A stretch of DNA of 8,265 nt from Candidatus Kapaibacterium sp. (lineage in GTDB: Bacteria; Bacteroidota; Ignavibacteria; Kapaibacteriales; UBA2268). Position numbers and translations under genes: made by a program. The stretch covers positions 1 to 8,265 of the forward strand of contig JAUQWR010000085.1 in the NCBI GenBank assembly GCA_030835065.1, given 5' to 3'. The notes beneath the pieces were generated by a model. The model was not told the DNA's origin. It searched no databases and saw only the letters and a program-made list of their open reading frames with translations. Positions 1 to 6,187 of the stretch are shown one piece after another. Numbering within the stretch: the stretch's first letter is position 1; each line of letters opens with the position of its first letter.

Positions 1-573
1 AATAATAATCGTACGATTTTCTTCTTTTGCCAGAAGGCTTATCATCTCTATCAAATCATTTGAAGCTTCAGGATCGAGTGCAGAAGTTGGTTCATCTAAA
101 TACAAAATCTGAGGTTCATGTAGAAGAGCAATAGCAATAGCGAGTTTCTTTTTCATTCCTGTGCTAAAATTCTTAGATTTTTTTTCAGCAGATTTAATCA
201 AATCAAAAAAATCAAGAAGTTTAGCGATCCTTTTGTTAGCAATTTCATTCTCTATGCAATGAAGTTTAGCAAAAAAACTAAGATTTTCTTTTGCACTCAA
301 GTTTTCATAAATATTGGCATTTTCGGTCAAGACACCTGATATTTTATGTATTTCGATAGGATCATTTTTAGTATTGTAGTTAAATATCTTAACTTCACCG
401 AAATCAGGAGTTAATATACCATTCATCAATCTAATCAATGTCGATTTACCGGCTCCGTTTGGACCTAACAAGCCAAAGATGCTGCCATGCTTGATTTCTA
501 AATCTACTTTATCCAAGGCATTAATATTGCCAAATGATTTAGAAATTTGCTTTATAATAATAGTATCACTCAT
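1..573 (-). CDS. ABC transporter ATP-binding protein, 5' part (runs off left edge)
   Basis: This is the nucleotide-binding subunit of an ABC transporter, which hydrolyses ATP on the cytoplasmic face of the inner membrane to drive a permease. I translated the reverse strand from the ATG at 573-571. It reads through 191 codons without a stop, so the C-terminus lies outside the window. Visible motifs are Walker A GPNGAGKST (residues 37-45), a signature written FSTGMKKK (136-143) instead of LSGGQ, Walker B ILYLDEP (156-162) and D-loop SALDP (164-168). The Q-loop position reads LTEN (Glu for Gln). The H-loop is not reached. From family knowledge, the STGM signature and LTE Q-loop are common in ATPases that pair with ABC-2 permeases (DrrA/CcmA/NatA type), so an exporter is likely, but the substrate cannot be told. 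A partner permease would be expected beyond the left edge. The family assignment is secure; the role is inferred. Confidence 0.93.
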   Translation of the reverse strand, partial: MSDTIIIKQISKSFGNINALDKVDLEIKHGSIFGLLGPNGAGKSTLIRLMNGILTPDFGEVKIFNYNTKNDPIEIHKISGVLTENANIYENLSAKENLSFFAKLHCIENEIANKRIAKLLDFFDLIKSAEKKSKNFSTGMKKKLAIAIALLHEPQILYLDEPTSALDPEASNDLIEMISLLAKEENRTIII

Positions 574-590
574 ATAAATTCCATTTTTTT

Positions 591-598
591 CAAAATTA
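591..598 (-). promoter_or_regulatory. Candidate Bacteroidota -7 element for the ABC ATPase gene
   Basis: Read on the minus strand, these bases are TAATTTTG, a full match to the Bacteroidota -7 consensus TAnnTTTG. They lie 17 bases upstream of the ATPase ATG, which would leave a leader of roughly 10-12 bases. About 20 bases further upstream the -33 position reads TTA instead of TTG, so the upstream half is imperfect. No Shine-Dalgarno sequence is obvious before the ATG. In so AT-rich a stretch a chance match is possible. Confidence 0.35.
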
Positions 599-714
599 TC
601 ATATTTTAAGAATAAAACTAATATATTCTTAGATGAATCATGAAAAAAGCAGGATGAGCAGACCAATTATTTGTATAAATGCTCGTTTCTAATTTTTTAA
701 TTTATGAGGAAATT

Positions 715-957
715 ATGCCAGAACCAAAAATTGCTCAAAAAGAGCCCATTTGCGTAGAATTAACAGATGGGAAAAAATACCATTGGTGTACTTGTGGAGA
801 ATCAGCGACACAACCATTTTGTGATGGAAAACACAAAGAAGCCGGACAATTTAAATCATTGCATTTTGAAGTATTGGAACCCAAAAAAGCTTGGCTTTGC
901 GCTTGCAAACATTCTAAAAATGCGCCTTATTGCGATGGTACGCACAAAACCTTGTAA
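715..957 (+). CDS. Two-motif CDGSH iron-sulfur domain protein
   Basis: This is a small (80 residue) soluble protein built from two CDGSH-type iron-sulfur motifs. Each motif has the C-x-C-x2-S-x3-P-x-C-D-G-x-H pattern. The first has ligands Cys25, Cys27, Cys36 and His40 (ending CDGKH). The second has Cys62, Cys64, Cys73 and His77 (ending CDGTH). By family knowledge each motif binds one [2Fe-2S] cluster through three Cys and one His, and the two-motif layout matches the CISD3/MiNT-like class. Such proteins are linked to redox or Fe-S handling, but the bacterial role is poorly defined. No signal peptide or membrane segment is visible, so it is probably cytoplasmic. I chose the ATG at 715 because AGGA (707-710) sits just in front of it and the protein then starts like its relatives. 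An in-frame ATG at 679 would add 12 poorly conserved-looking residues. It is divergent from the ABC ATPase, with 141 bases between them, and convergent with the propeller gene downstream. Confidence 0.9.
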   Translation: MPEPKIAQKEPICVELTDGKKYHWCTCGESATQPFCDGKHKEAGQFKSLHFEVLEPKKAWLCACKHSKNAPYCDGTHKTL

Positions 958-962
958 AAAAA

Positions 963-1014
963 GAGTGAAGCTCCTATTTTCCTTGCCGCACACTTAAATT
1001 TAGGAGCTTCACTC
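963..1014 (-). terminator. Intrinsic terminator hairpin in the convergent gap, possibly bidirectional
   Basis: A perfect 14-base inverted repeat, GAGTGAAGCTCCTA at 963-976 and its complement at 1001-1014, encloses a 24-base loop. On the minus strand the hairpin is followed directly by U7 (complement of the A run at 956-962) and starts 20 bases past the stop codon of the propeller gene at 1034. That is a textbook intrinsic terminator for that gene. For plus-strand transcripts from the CDGSH gene the stem starts 5 bases after the stop codon and is followed only by a mixed AT stretch, so termination in that direction is less certain. Confidence 0.8.
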
Positions 1015-1033
1015 ATATATAATTCAAATTTAA

Positions 1034-2920
1034 TTATCTTTCAATAATAAATTTCATCAATGCATAAGCATTGTCATTTTTCATTTTTAGATAATACATA
1101 CCTGAATTTAATTCATTTACTTTTATACTAATTGAATTTAATCCCTGATTATTTTCGCTTATAATATTACTAATCAAAGTCTTGCCAGAATAATCAATAA
1201 TTGAATATTCAATTGGAGAAGGATTATCAATATTATATGTACAATTTATATAATCATTTGCCGGGTTAGGACTAATATTGTCAATGCTTAATCCTGTATT
1301 TACTCCACTAATTCTATCTACAGAAGTTGTAGAATTAATAGGTAGAAAAGCTATATAAATATCAAGATTTCCATTATTCTGCCTACCGTCTGCCCAAACA
1401 GGAATAGCATAATTTTTGGAAGCTAAAACCATATTGTATTCGCCAACACCAAAGTCACCATTTTCTGTTCCAGTAAAATTGAAATTAGTTTCTTTTGAAG
1501 AAGCAGCCCTTTGATCTACAAAAGTTTTTCCTTCATTAAAAGAACAAGCAACATAATAATGAGTCTGTATATTATTCTGATCACTTCTACGATCGTACCA
1601 AGAAACAACAACAACACCATTTTCATTAACTGTAAGAGCAGGAAGAAATTGGCTGGTGATTACATCTTTAGTATCGTTGTTTACAATAATAGGAGTATCC
1701 CAAGTTTCTCCACCATCATGAGAGGCAACTAAATAAATATCATGTCCATTATTTAAATTTTGATTTATACCATTTGCATTAAAGACAACATAAATATTAT
1801 TCTTTGTACTAGATGATGATTTGTCGCAAGCAATTTGTGGAGCCGGGTAAAATCTTTGTTCATTGATCCCTGGAATAGTACCTGTCGATTCGGTTCCAAG
1901 CATTGCCGAGCCTAAACATATAAGATTAGTAATTTTCTTTTCAGGACTGAATGTAGCTCCACCATCTTTGGATACAGTATGATAAAGTGCTGCCTGACCA
2001 TCCTTACTACCAAAGAATAATACATGAACATTACCAAGCTTATCTACATCTACAGTATTGAATTGAGAAAAGTCATATTTATATGAATTAGTTTTAACTG
2101 CAACAAATTGATTTGAATTTTTTGATTTAACAAAGACAAAGTTGTCAGTAGTTTGTTGATTATTTTCAATTCCAATTTTAATCATAGCGCAATATACATT
2201 GCCTCTATATTGAGAATTTGACAAGTCTGAAGCAAACCATTGCTTATCATACATGCCTTTTAAATCAAAAATTGGACTGAAAAGAGACATTTGGGTAGCT
2301 TTAGCGGAAATACCAATAATAGTATAATCACCTGCTTTTTTCCAAGTAGCACCTTTATCATCAGAGTAAACCCAAAAAGTCTTGGCAAAAACAGAATCAA
2401 ACATATTGCTTGAATTCATTTTTCCATATAGATATATCCAAGACATATAAGCAACACCATTAGCATCAAATACCAACATAGGATCGCCACCACCCATAAT
2501 TTGGTAATTTGATAAATCTCCGCCAGTCTTAAAGCTACTTTTATTCCAAGACTTGCCAAAATTGGTTGTGTAATATATTGGGCATGACAATGGACCTTCA
2601 TTACTCTGCACATTTTGATAAATAGGCGAAAGAATAATATTATTAGAGTCTAATGGATTAATAACAGCATGCACTTCAGATTCTACCTCATCATCTTTAG
2701 CTACAGCAGTTTCATTAGCTGATAATGGATAATCTCCAAGTTTTGGGCGAATATTTTTCTTAAAGTAACCTTTACCGTTAATTTTATCGATAATTTCTTC
2801 AGGTTTTACTTTAACCTTCTCTTTCATTATCCAATCTAGCACTTTGGAATTTTGAGCACTCAGATTATCGATTGCAAAAGTAATTCCTATAACGATTATA
2901 ATAAGCTTCAATAATTTCAT
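1034..2920 (-). CDS. Exported Asp-box (BNR/sialidase-like) beta-propeller protein with T9SS sorting domain
   Basis: This is a 628-residue secreted protein, probably exported by Sec and then moved to the surface or medium by the type IX secretion system. I chose the ATG at 2920 because it starts a clean signal peptide (MKLLK, then a hydrophobic run, with likely cleavage after LSA near residue 22). A GTG at 2968 would add 16 residues before it. Five Asp-box-like motifs (S-x-D-x-G-x-T-W pattern) occur near residues 118-125, 186-193 (SDDKGATW), 317-324 (SKDGGATF), 400-407 (SHDGGETW) and 460-467 (SFNEGKTF). This is typical of a sialidase-type six-bladed propeller. SWYDRR and VWADGR motifs between blades fit the same fold. 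Residues from about 546 to the end (ISPNPA..., then YSGK, LNSGMYYLKM and a basic C-terminus) match the Por/T9SS type A sorting domain. I cannot identify the full set of sialidase catalytic residues, so glycosidase activity is not claimed; binding or an unknown hydrolase role are alternatives. It is monocistronic, with its own terminator. Confidence 0.88.
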   Translation of the reverse strand: MKLLKLIIIVIGITFAIDNLSAQNSKVLDWIMKEKVKVKPEEIIDKINGKGYFKKNIRPKLGDYPLSANETAVAKDDEVESEVHAVINPLDSNNIILSPIYQNVQSNEGPLSCPIYYTTNFGKSWNKSSFKTGGDLSNYQIMGGGDPMLVFDANGVAYMSWIYLYGKMNSSNMFDSVFAKTFWVYSDDKGATWKKAGDYTIIGISAKATQMSLFSPIFDLKGMYDKQWFASDLSNSQYRGNVYCAMIKIGIENNQQTTDNFVFVKSKNSNQFVAVKTNSYKYDFSQFNTVDVDKLGNVHVLFFGSKDGQAALYHTVSKDGGATFSPEKKITNLICLGSAMLGTESTGTIPGINEQRFYPAPQIACDKSSSSTKNNIYVVFNANGINQNLNNGHDIYLVASHDGGETWDTPIIVNNDTKDVITSQFLPALTVNENGVVVVSWYDRRSDQNNIQTHYYVACSFNEGKTFVDQRAASSKETNFNFTGTENGDFGVGEYNMVLASKNYAIPVWADGRQNNGNLDIYIAFLPINSTTSVDRISGVNTGLSIDNISPNPANDYINCTYNIDNPSPIEYSIIDYSGKTLISNIISENNQGLNSISIKVNELNSGMYYLKMKNDNAYALMKFIIER

Positions 2921-2997
2921 TTTATTTTCCAAAAGTAATTTATAATTTTTTCTACTTAATAAAGACACTTAAAGTATATAAAAAGTTGCAAAATTTC

Positions 2998-3028
2998 TTG
3001 CACATTTAAAATAAATTTTATAATTTTG
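2998..3028 (+). promoter_or_regulatory. Bacteroidota-type promoter of the tetR gene
   Basis: A -33 TTG (2998-3000) and a -7 element TAATTTTG (3021-3028, full match to TAnnTTTG) are separated by 20 bases, within the 17-23 base range known for Bacteroidota housekeeping promoters. Transcription would start near 3033-3035, at the left edge of the palindromic operator. This gives a leader of about 32 bases before the ATG at 3067. The start site is inferred from the element positions. Confidence 0.65.
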
Positions 3029-3033
3029 CGTTA

Positions 3034-3054
3034 TGAACGGTGATTCACTATTCA
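3034..3054. promoter_or_regulatory. Palindromic TetR-type operator O1 (autoregulatory)
   Basis: This 21-base imperfect palindrome has the form TGAA-N3-TGA-N-TCA-N3-TTCA. The two 10-base arms, TGAACGGTGA and the complement of TCACTATTCA, agree at 8 of 10 positions around a central T. It begins 5 bases after the -7 element of the tetR promoter, so a bound repressor would cover the transcription start. A near copy stands in front of the tolC gene (3679-3699), with 17 of 21 positions identical. The TGAA...TTCA outer half-sites resemble those reported for FadR-like TetR regulators. Binding by the adjacent TetR is inferred. Confidence 0.75.
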
Positions 3055-3066
3055 ATATATAAAAAT

Positions 3067-3639
3067 ATGGATGAAAAGAAAGAAAAAATAATGCAGGCAG
3101 CTTTGCAAGTCTTCTCCTTCGAAGGCTACCACAAAGCAAAAATTTCAAAAATTGCTGAGATTGCAGGTATCGGTGCCGGTACTGTATATCTTTATTTTAA
3201 GAATAAAGAAGCTATTCTCGAAGAGCTATTCATTAATTCATGGTCAAGAATTGATGAGAAATTAGTAAAGCTCGATGAAATCAAAAACATGACTCCAGAG
3301 CAAAAAATTCGCGAGATTATTGGAGAAATCATCGAAATGGTAGCTCAAAATTCAGATCTTGCCAGACTGATACTAAGCGAATACTCTTTCTGGAGTGCTG
3401 GTCCTAGCACTAAAGTCAACGATTATGTTGGTAGTGTGATGGAGAGAACTACAAAAATTATTTCAAAAGGAATTGAATGTGGCGAATTCAATAAGTCTCT
3501 GAATGCTAAAGATGCTACCGTGTTTCTAGTCGGTGGTATTTGGCATCTTATGGCTGCTAAAACTATTGATTTTACTAATGTCGATGTTCTTAGTATGACA
3601 AAAGAAATCGAGCATTTAGCTGTCAATGGTCTTAAATAA
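3067..3639 (+). CDS. TetR/AcrR-family transcriptional repressor of the efflux operon
   Basis: This is a DNA-binding repressor of 190 residues, a usual length for TetR proteins. The N-terminal domain (residues 1-50) holds the characteristic helix-turn-helix: KISKIAEIAGIGAGTVYLYF at about 25-44, followed by KNKEAIL. The rest is the all-helical ligand-binding and dimer domain, which is family-variable and does not reveal the inducer. I prefer the ATG at 3067 over an in-frame GTG at 3040. The GTG lies inside the operator and within a few bases of the predicted transcript start, and the nine extra residues do not look like TetR sequence. The gene sits directly upstream of, and in the same direction as, the TolC-HlyD-permease genes, with 70 bases before tolC. 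Palindromes before tetR and before tolC suggest that it represses both itself and the exporter, with release on binding an exported compound. Its HTH resembles the FadR-like subgroup by eye, but that does not establish a fatty-acid ligand. Confidence 0.93.
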   Translation: MDEKKEKIMQAALQVFSFEGYHKAKISKIAEIAGIGAGTVYLYFKNKEAILEELFINSWSRIDEKLVKLDEIKNMTPEQKIREIIGEIIEMVAQNSDLARLILSEYSFWSAGPSTKVNDYVGSVMERTTKIISKGIECGEFNKSLNAKDATVFLVGGIWHLMAAKTIDFTNVDVLSMTKEIEHLAVNGLK

Positions 3640-3678
3640 ATCAATTTAATATTTTATTTATAAATTTATTTTCTTAAC

Positions 3679-3699
3679 TGAACGTTGATTCATAATTCA
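3679..3699. promoter_or_regulatory. Palindromic TetR-type operator O2 in front of the exporter genes
   Basis: This is the second copy of the TGAA-N3-TGA-N-TCA-N3-TTCA palindrome, with arms agreeing at 7 of 10 positions. It ends 10 bases before the tolC ATG at 3710. The run TGAACG, the core TGATTCA and ATTCAA are shared with the site at 3034. Its presence implies a separate, repressible promoter in the 70-base tetR-tolC gap. The sequence just upstream is almost pure A/T (for example TAAATTTA at 3661-3668, one base off TAnnTTTG), but no -33 TTG stands at the right distance, so I do not call a promoter. If tolC is transcribed only from the tetR promoter, this site could act as a roadblock instead. 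Confidence 0.7.
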
Positions 3700-3709
3700 A
3701 AGAACAAAT

Positions 3710-5152
3710 ATGAAAAAAATATTTTTTATTATAGCTTTATTTGCCCTATCGAGCAATTATGCCTCTGCTCAGCTCAGCCTCAAAGAAGCTGTTAGATTAG
3801 CAAAATCTAATAATAAGGGCATCAAATCGGCAAATTTGAAAGATGAAGCTAAGCGCAAAAGCATTAGTACTGCATGGGATAGAATGATGCCTAGTATCAG
3901 TATCGATTTTGCTTATACTCATCTAAACGAAGATTTGGTTCTTGATCTTGATGGCATTAGAGATGTTATGATTGGAATTCAATCTAAAAATCAAGTAGGT
4001 TTTTCAAATCTCGAAAGCTTACTGAAATCAGGCAAAGCACTTTCAGATCAAGAGAAAGCAGCTATCGAAGCTGGTACTGCACAAAAACTAAATGCCAGCA
4101 TACCTCATTTCAAAGAAACCGTAAAAGAGCAAACTTCACCTCAAGCTAAATTAACCGTTTCGCAGCCGATTTTCACAGGTGGCAGAATCCTTTCTGGTAT
4201 TGATGCCGCAGAAGCCCAATTAGAAGTTCAGAAGGCTAAAAGTAATATAGAAAAAGATGATATTATTTATTCTGTGATTAATTCTTATCTAAATTTACTC
4301 CTAGCTAAAGAAAATCTTAAAGTAAGGCAAGAAGCACTTGAAACAGTTAAGAAACATGCAGAAAAAGCTTTAAAACTAGAAGCTCAGGGCTTGATTGCCA
4401 AACATGATAAACTAAGGGCTGATGTGGCTCTATCAGAAGCAAAACGCAATTTGTTCGAAGCTGAGGAAAAACTTAAAATGGCAAAAATTGCTTTAGCTTC
4501 TGTTATGGAATCTTCTGATAATTTTGAACTCGCAGACTCATTATATTATAAAGCTTACTCTATTGATTATAATTACTTGCTATCTAATGCTAAAAATTAT
4601 AATAATAGCTTAAAGATGATTCAATCTGGTTCGAAAGTTTACGAAGCAAAAGCTAATGCAGATATGGGCGAATTACTTCCTACTGTGTTTGGTTTCGGAT
4701 TTTATAATTTCTTCGAAAATTACCTTTCAGCTATAGAACCGACTTGGGGTTTTGGATTGGGGGCTCGCTGGCAAATTGATGGTTTGAAAAGCTTGCATAA
4801 TTATCAAGAAAGTAAAATTGAAAAAGATGCTATGGACTTAATGGCTATGGAAGTAGAACGTAAGATAGATTTGGCTATTAGAAATACTAGTTTGGAAATT
4901 AGATTGGCTGAAGAACAATTCAATCAATTAAACACTTCGCTCGATCAAGCTAGAGAAAACCTAAGATTAAATGAAAAACGTTATGAAACTGGTCTTGGTA
5001 CTTCGCTAGAAACTTTAGATGCACAACTTCTTTATGAATCTATTGCATTAAAAAGACTAGCTGCTCTTAAAGATTACTATTCAGGTATTGCTTCTTTAAA
5101 TAAATTTTGCAATACTCCAGACGAATTTATTTCTTATTGGTCCAATAATTAA
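3710..5152 (+). CDS. TolC-family outer-membrane efflux channel protein
   Basis: This is the outer-membrane duct of a tripartite exporter, 480 residues, acting as a trimer that spans the outer membrane and periplasm. A signal peptide MKKIFFIIALFALSSNYASA (1-20) precedes Gln21. Two outer-membrane efflux repeats follow. The first starts LSLKEAVRLAKSNN (22-35) and carries the FTGGR motif at 155-159 and the long helix 160-265. The second runs from about 285, with the VFGFGFYNFF and WGFGLGARWQI strands (326-356) and the helix 365-465 containing RYETGLGTSLETLDAQ. Residues about 74-140, between the first predicted strand pair (FAYTHL and KLTVSQPIF), form a much longer connection than in Escherichia coli TolC. 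The gene follows the operator at 3679-3699 and heads a run of four co-directional genes, with 31 bases before the adaptor gene. No Shine-Dalgarno sequence is visible, as is usual in this group. The family call is secure; the exported substrate is unknown. Confidence 0.95.
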   Translation: MKKIFFIIALFALSSNYASAQLSLKEAVRLAKSNNKGIKSANLKDEAKRKSISTAWDRMMPSISIDFAYTHLNEDLVLDLDGIRDVMIGIQSKNQVGFSNLESLLKSGKALSDQEKAAIEAGTAQKLNASIPHFKETVKEQTSPQAKLTVSQPIFTGGRILSGIDAAEAQLEVQKAKSNIEKDDIIYSVINSYLNLLLAKENLKVRQEALETVKKHAEKALKLEAQGLIAKHDKLRADVALSEAKRNLFEAEEKLKMAKIALASVMESSDNFELADSLYYKAYSIDYNYLLSNAKNYNNSLKMIQSGSKVYEAKANADMGELLPTVFGFGFYNFFENYLSAIEPTWGFGLGARWQIDGLKSLHNYQESKIEKDAMDLMAMEVERKIDLAIRNTSLEIRLAEEQFNQLNTSLDQARENLRLNEKRYETGLGTSLETLDAQLLYESIALKRLAALKDYYSGIASLNKFCNTPDEFISYWSNN

Positions 5153-5183
5153 TTTTGAATGTATAATTTAAATTGAGTATAAA

Positions 5184-6185
5184 ATGAAAAAATCAAAAGT
5201 AATGGCTTATCTTTTCTCTGGTTTAGCTATAATTATTATCGGAGTAATTGTCATTCTCTTAATGTCTTCCAAATCTTCGGAAAAACCATTAATTAGAATT
5301 GCTCAAATTGAAATGAGAGAATATGATATTTCATCCAAAATTCCCGGTAGAGTAGAATGGATTGCTGTCGATGAAGGCGATAAAGTTGAAATTGGCACTC
5401 AATTATTTAAGCTCACTGATAGAGAAGTAAAAGCAAAATTAGCACAAGCCGGAGGAGCTGTAGAATCTGCTAAAGCTCAACTTAATATGCTTATTGCCGG
5501 TGCACGCCAAGAAGAAATTGATATGGCTCGTCGAGCTTTCGAAGCTGCAAAAAGCCAATTTGAATTAGCTGAAAAAACTTTCAATAGAATGAAATCACTC
5601 CACAACGATAAATTGATATCCGATCAGGAATTTGATGTTGTGTTCCAAAAATACTCAGCAGCCAAAGCTGCAATGGAAGCTTCAAAATCTCAATTAGACC
5701 TTGCTATCAAAGGTGCTCGCAACGAACAAAAAGATATGGCTCGCGGGCAATTAGATCGCGCTGTTCAATCTCAAGAAGAAGCTAAAGCTTATTTGGATGA
5801 ATCGATTGTTTATAGCCCGATATCCGGCTTTGTTGCTAAACGTTTAATAGACCAAGGCGAAATGGCTGCTACAGGCTATCCTGTACTTACTCTTATCGAT
5901 CCTAATGATGTTTGGGCTGAACTGAACCTACCTGCTAATGAATTAGAAAAAATTAAAATTGGTGACGTTTTAGAAGGTAGAGTCCATGGTGCTGCAATTA
6001 TTGTCAAATTTAAAGTTACTAATTTTGCTGTTATGGGCGATTTTGCTAATTGGCGCTCCACTAATGATAAAAATACTTTCGACGTTAGATCTTTTACTGT
6101 AAAACTAAAACCTATTAATGCAAACACAAACTCATTACGTCCAGGAATGACAGTTAGTATCGATTTAAATCAAATTAAGAAATAG
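5184..6185 (+). CDS. HlyD-family membrane fusion protein (periplasmic adaptor)
   Basis: This is the adaptor that links the inner-membrane ABC permeases to the TolC channel, 333 residues. It has an N-terminal membrane anchor (about residues 8-28, hydrophobic, after MKKSK) and no cleavage site. Next come a first half of the biotinyl-lipoyl domain (VEWIAVDEGDKVEIGTQLFKL, 57-77), a long alpha-helical hairpin (82-203), the second lipoyl half (YSPISGFVAKRLIDQGE, 210-226) and a beta-barrel region. It closes with the FDVRSFTVKLKP and LRPGMTVSIDL motifs (299-328) typical of YbhG/YhiI-like adaptors of ABC-2 exporters. The hairpin holds an internal repeat: residues 98-116 and 169-187 share the G-A-R-x-E...D-M-A-R pattern. 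It is separated by only 2 bases from the following permease gene, which points to co-transcription. Confidence 0.94.
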   Translation: MKKSKVMAYLFSGLAIIIIGVIVILLMSSKSSEKPLIRIAQIEMREYDISSKIPGRVEWIAVDEGDKVEIGTQLFKLTDREVKAKLAQAGGAVESAKAQLNMLIAGARQEEIDMARRAFEAAKSQFELAEKTFNRMKSLHNDKLISDQEFDVVFQKYSAAKAAMEASKSQLDLAIKGARNEQKDMARGQLDRAVQSQEEAKAYLDESIVYSPISGFVAKRLIDQGEMAATGYPVLTLIDPNDVWAELNLPANELEKIKIGDVLEGRVHGAAIIVKFKVTNFAVMGDFANWRSTNDKNTFDVRSFTVKLKPINANTNSLRPGMTVSIDLNQIKK

Positions 6186-6187
6186 CC

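Noticed and set aside
634..640. TGAATCA between the ABC ATPase and CDGSH genes as a third TetR operator
   Set aside because: Only the 7-base core matches. The outer TGAA and TTCA half-sites are absent, so a chance match is likely.
671..697. TTG (671-673) and TAATTTTT (690-697) as a promoter of the CDGSH gene
   Set aside because: The spacing of 16 bases is short for this promoter class and the -7 is one base off. Plausible, but not supported enough for a feature.
1511..1732. Plus-strand open frame opposite the propeller gene
   Set aside because: It lies wholly inside a well-supported gene on the other strand and has no recognisable domain. It is a shadow frame.
2930..2937. Minus-strand TACTTTTG as a -7 element for the propeller gene
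   Set aside because: It fits TAnnTTTG, but no TTG lies about 20 bases upstream and the leader would be only a few bases. Too weak to call in AT-rich DNA.
2921..2968. GTG start at 2968 for the propeller gene
   Set aside because: It would put 16 residues, several of them charged, in front of an otherwise clean signal peptide that starts at the ATG at 2920.
3040..3066. Longer tetR starting at the GTG at 3040
   Set aside because: The GTG lies inside the operator palindrome and only a few bases after the predicted transcript start. The nine added residues do not resemble a TetR N-terminus, whereas the ATG at 3067 gives a typical one.
3633..3660. Inverted repeat TAAATAAA / TTTATTTA after tetR as a terminator
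   Set aside because: The stem has only A/T pairs, begins inside the tetR stop region and has no following U-run that stands out from the A/T-rich background.
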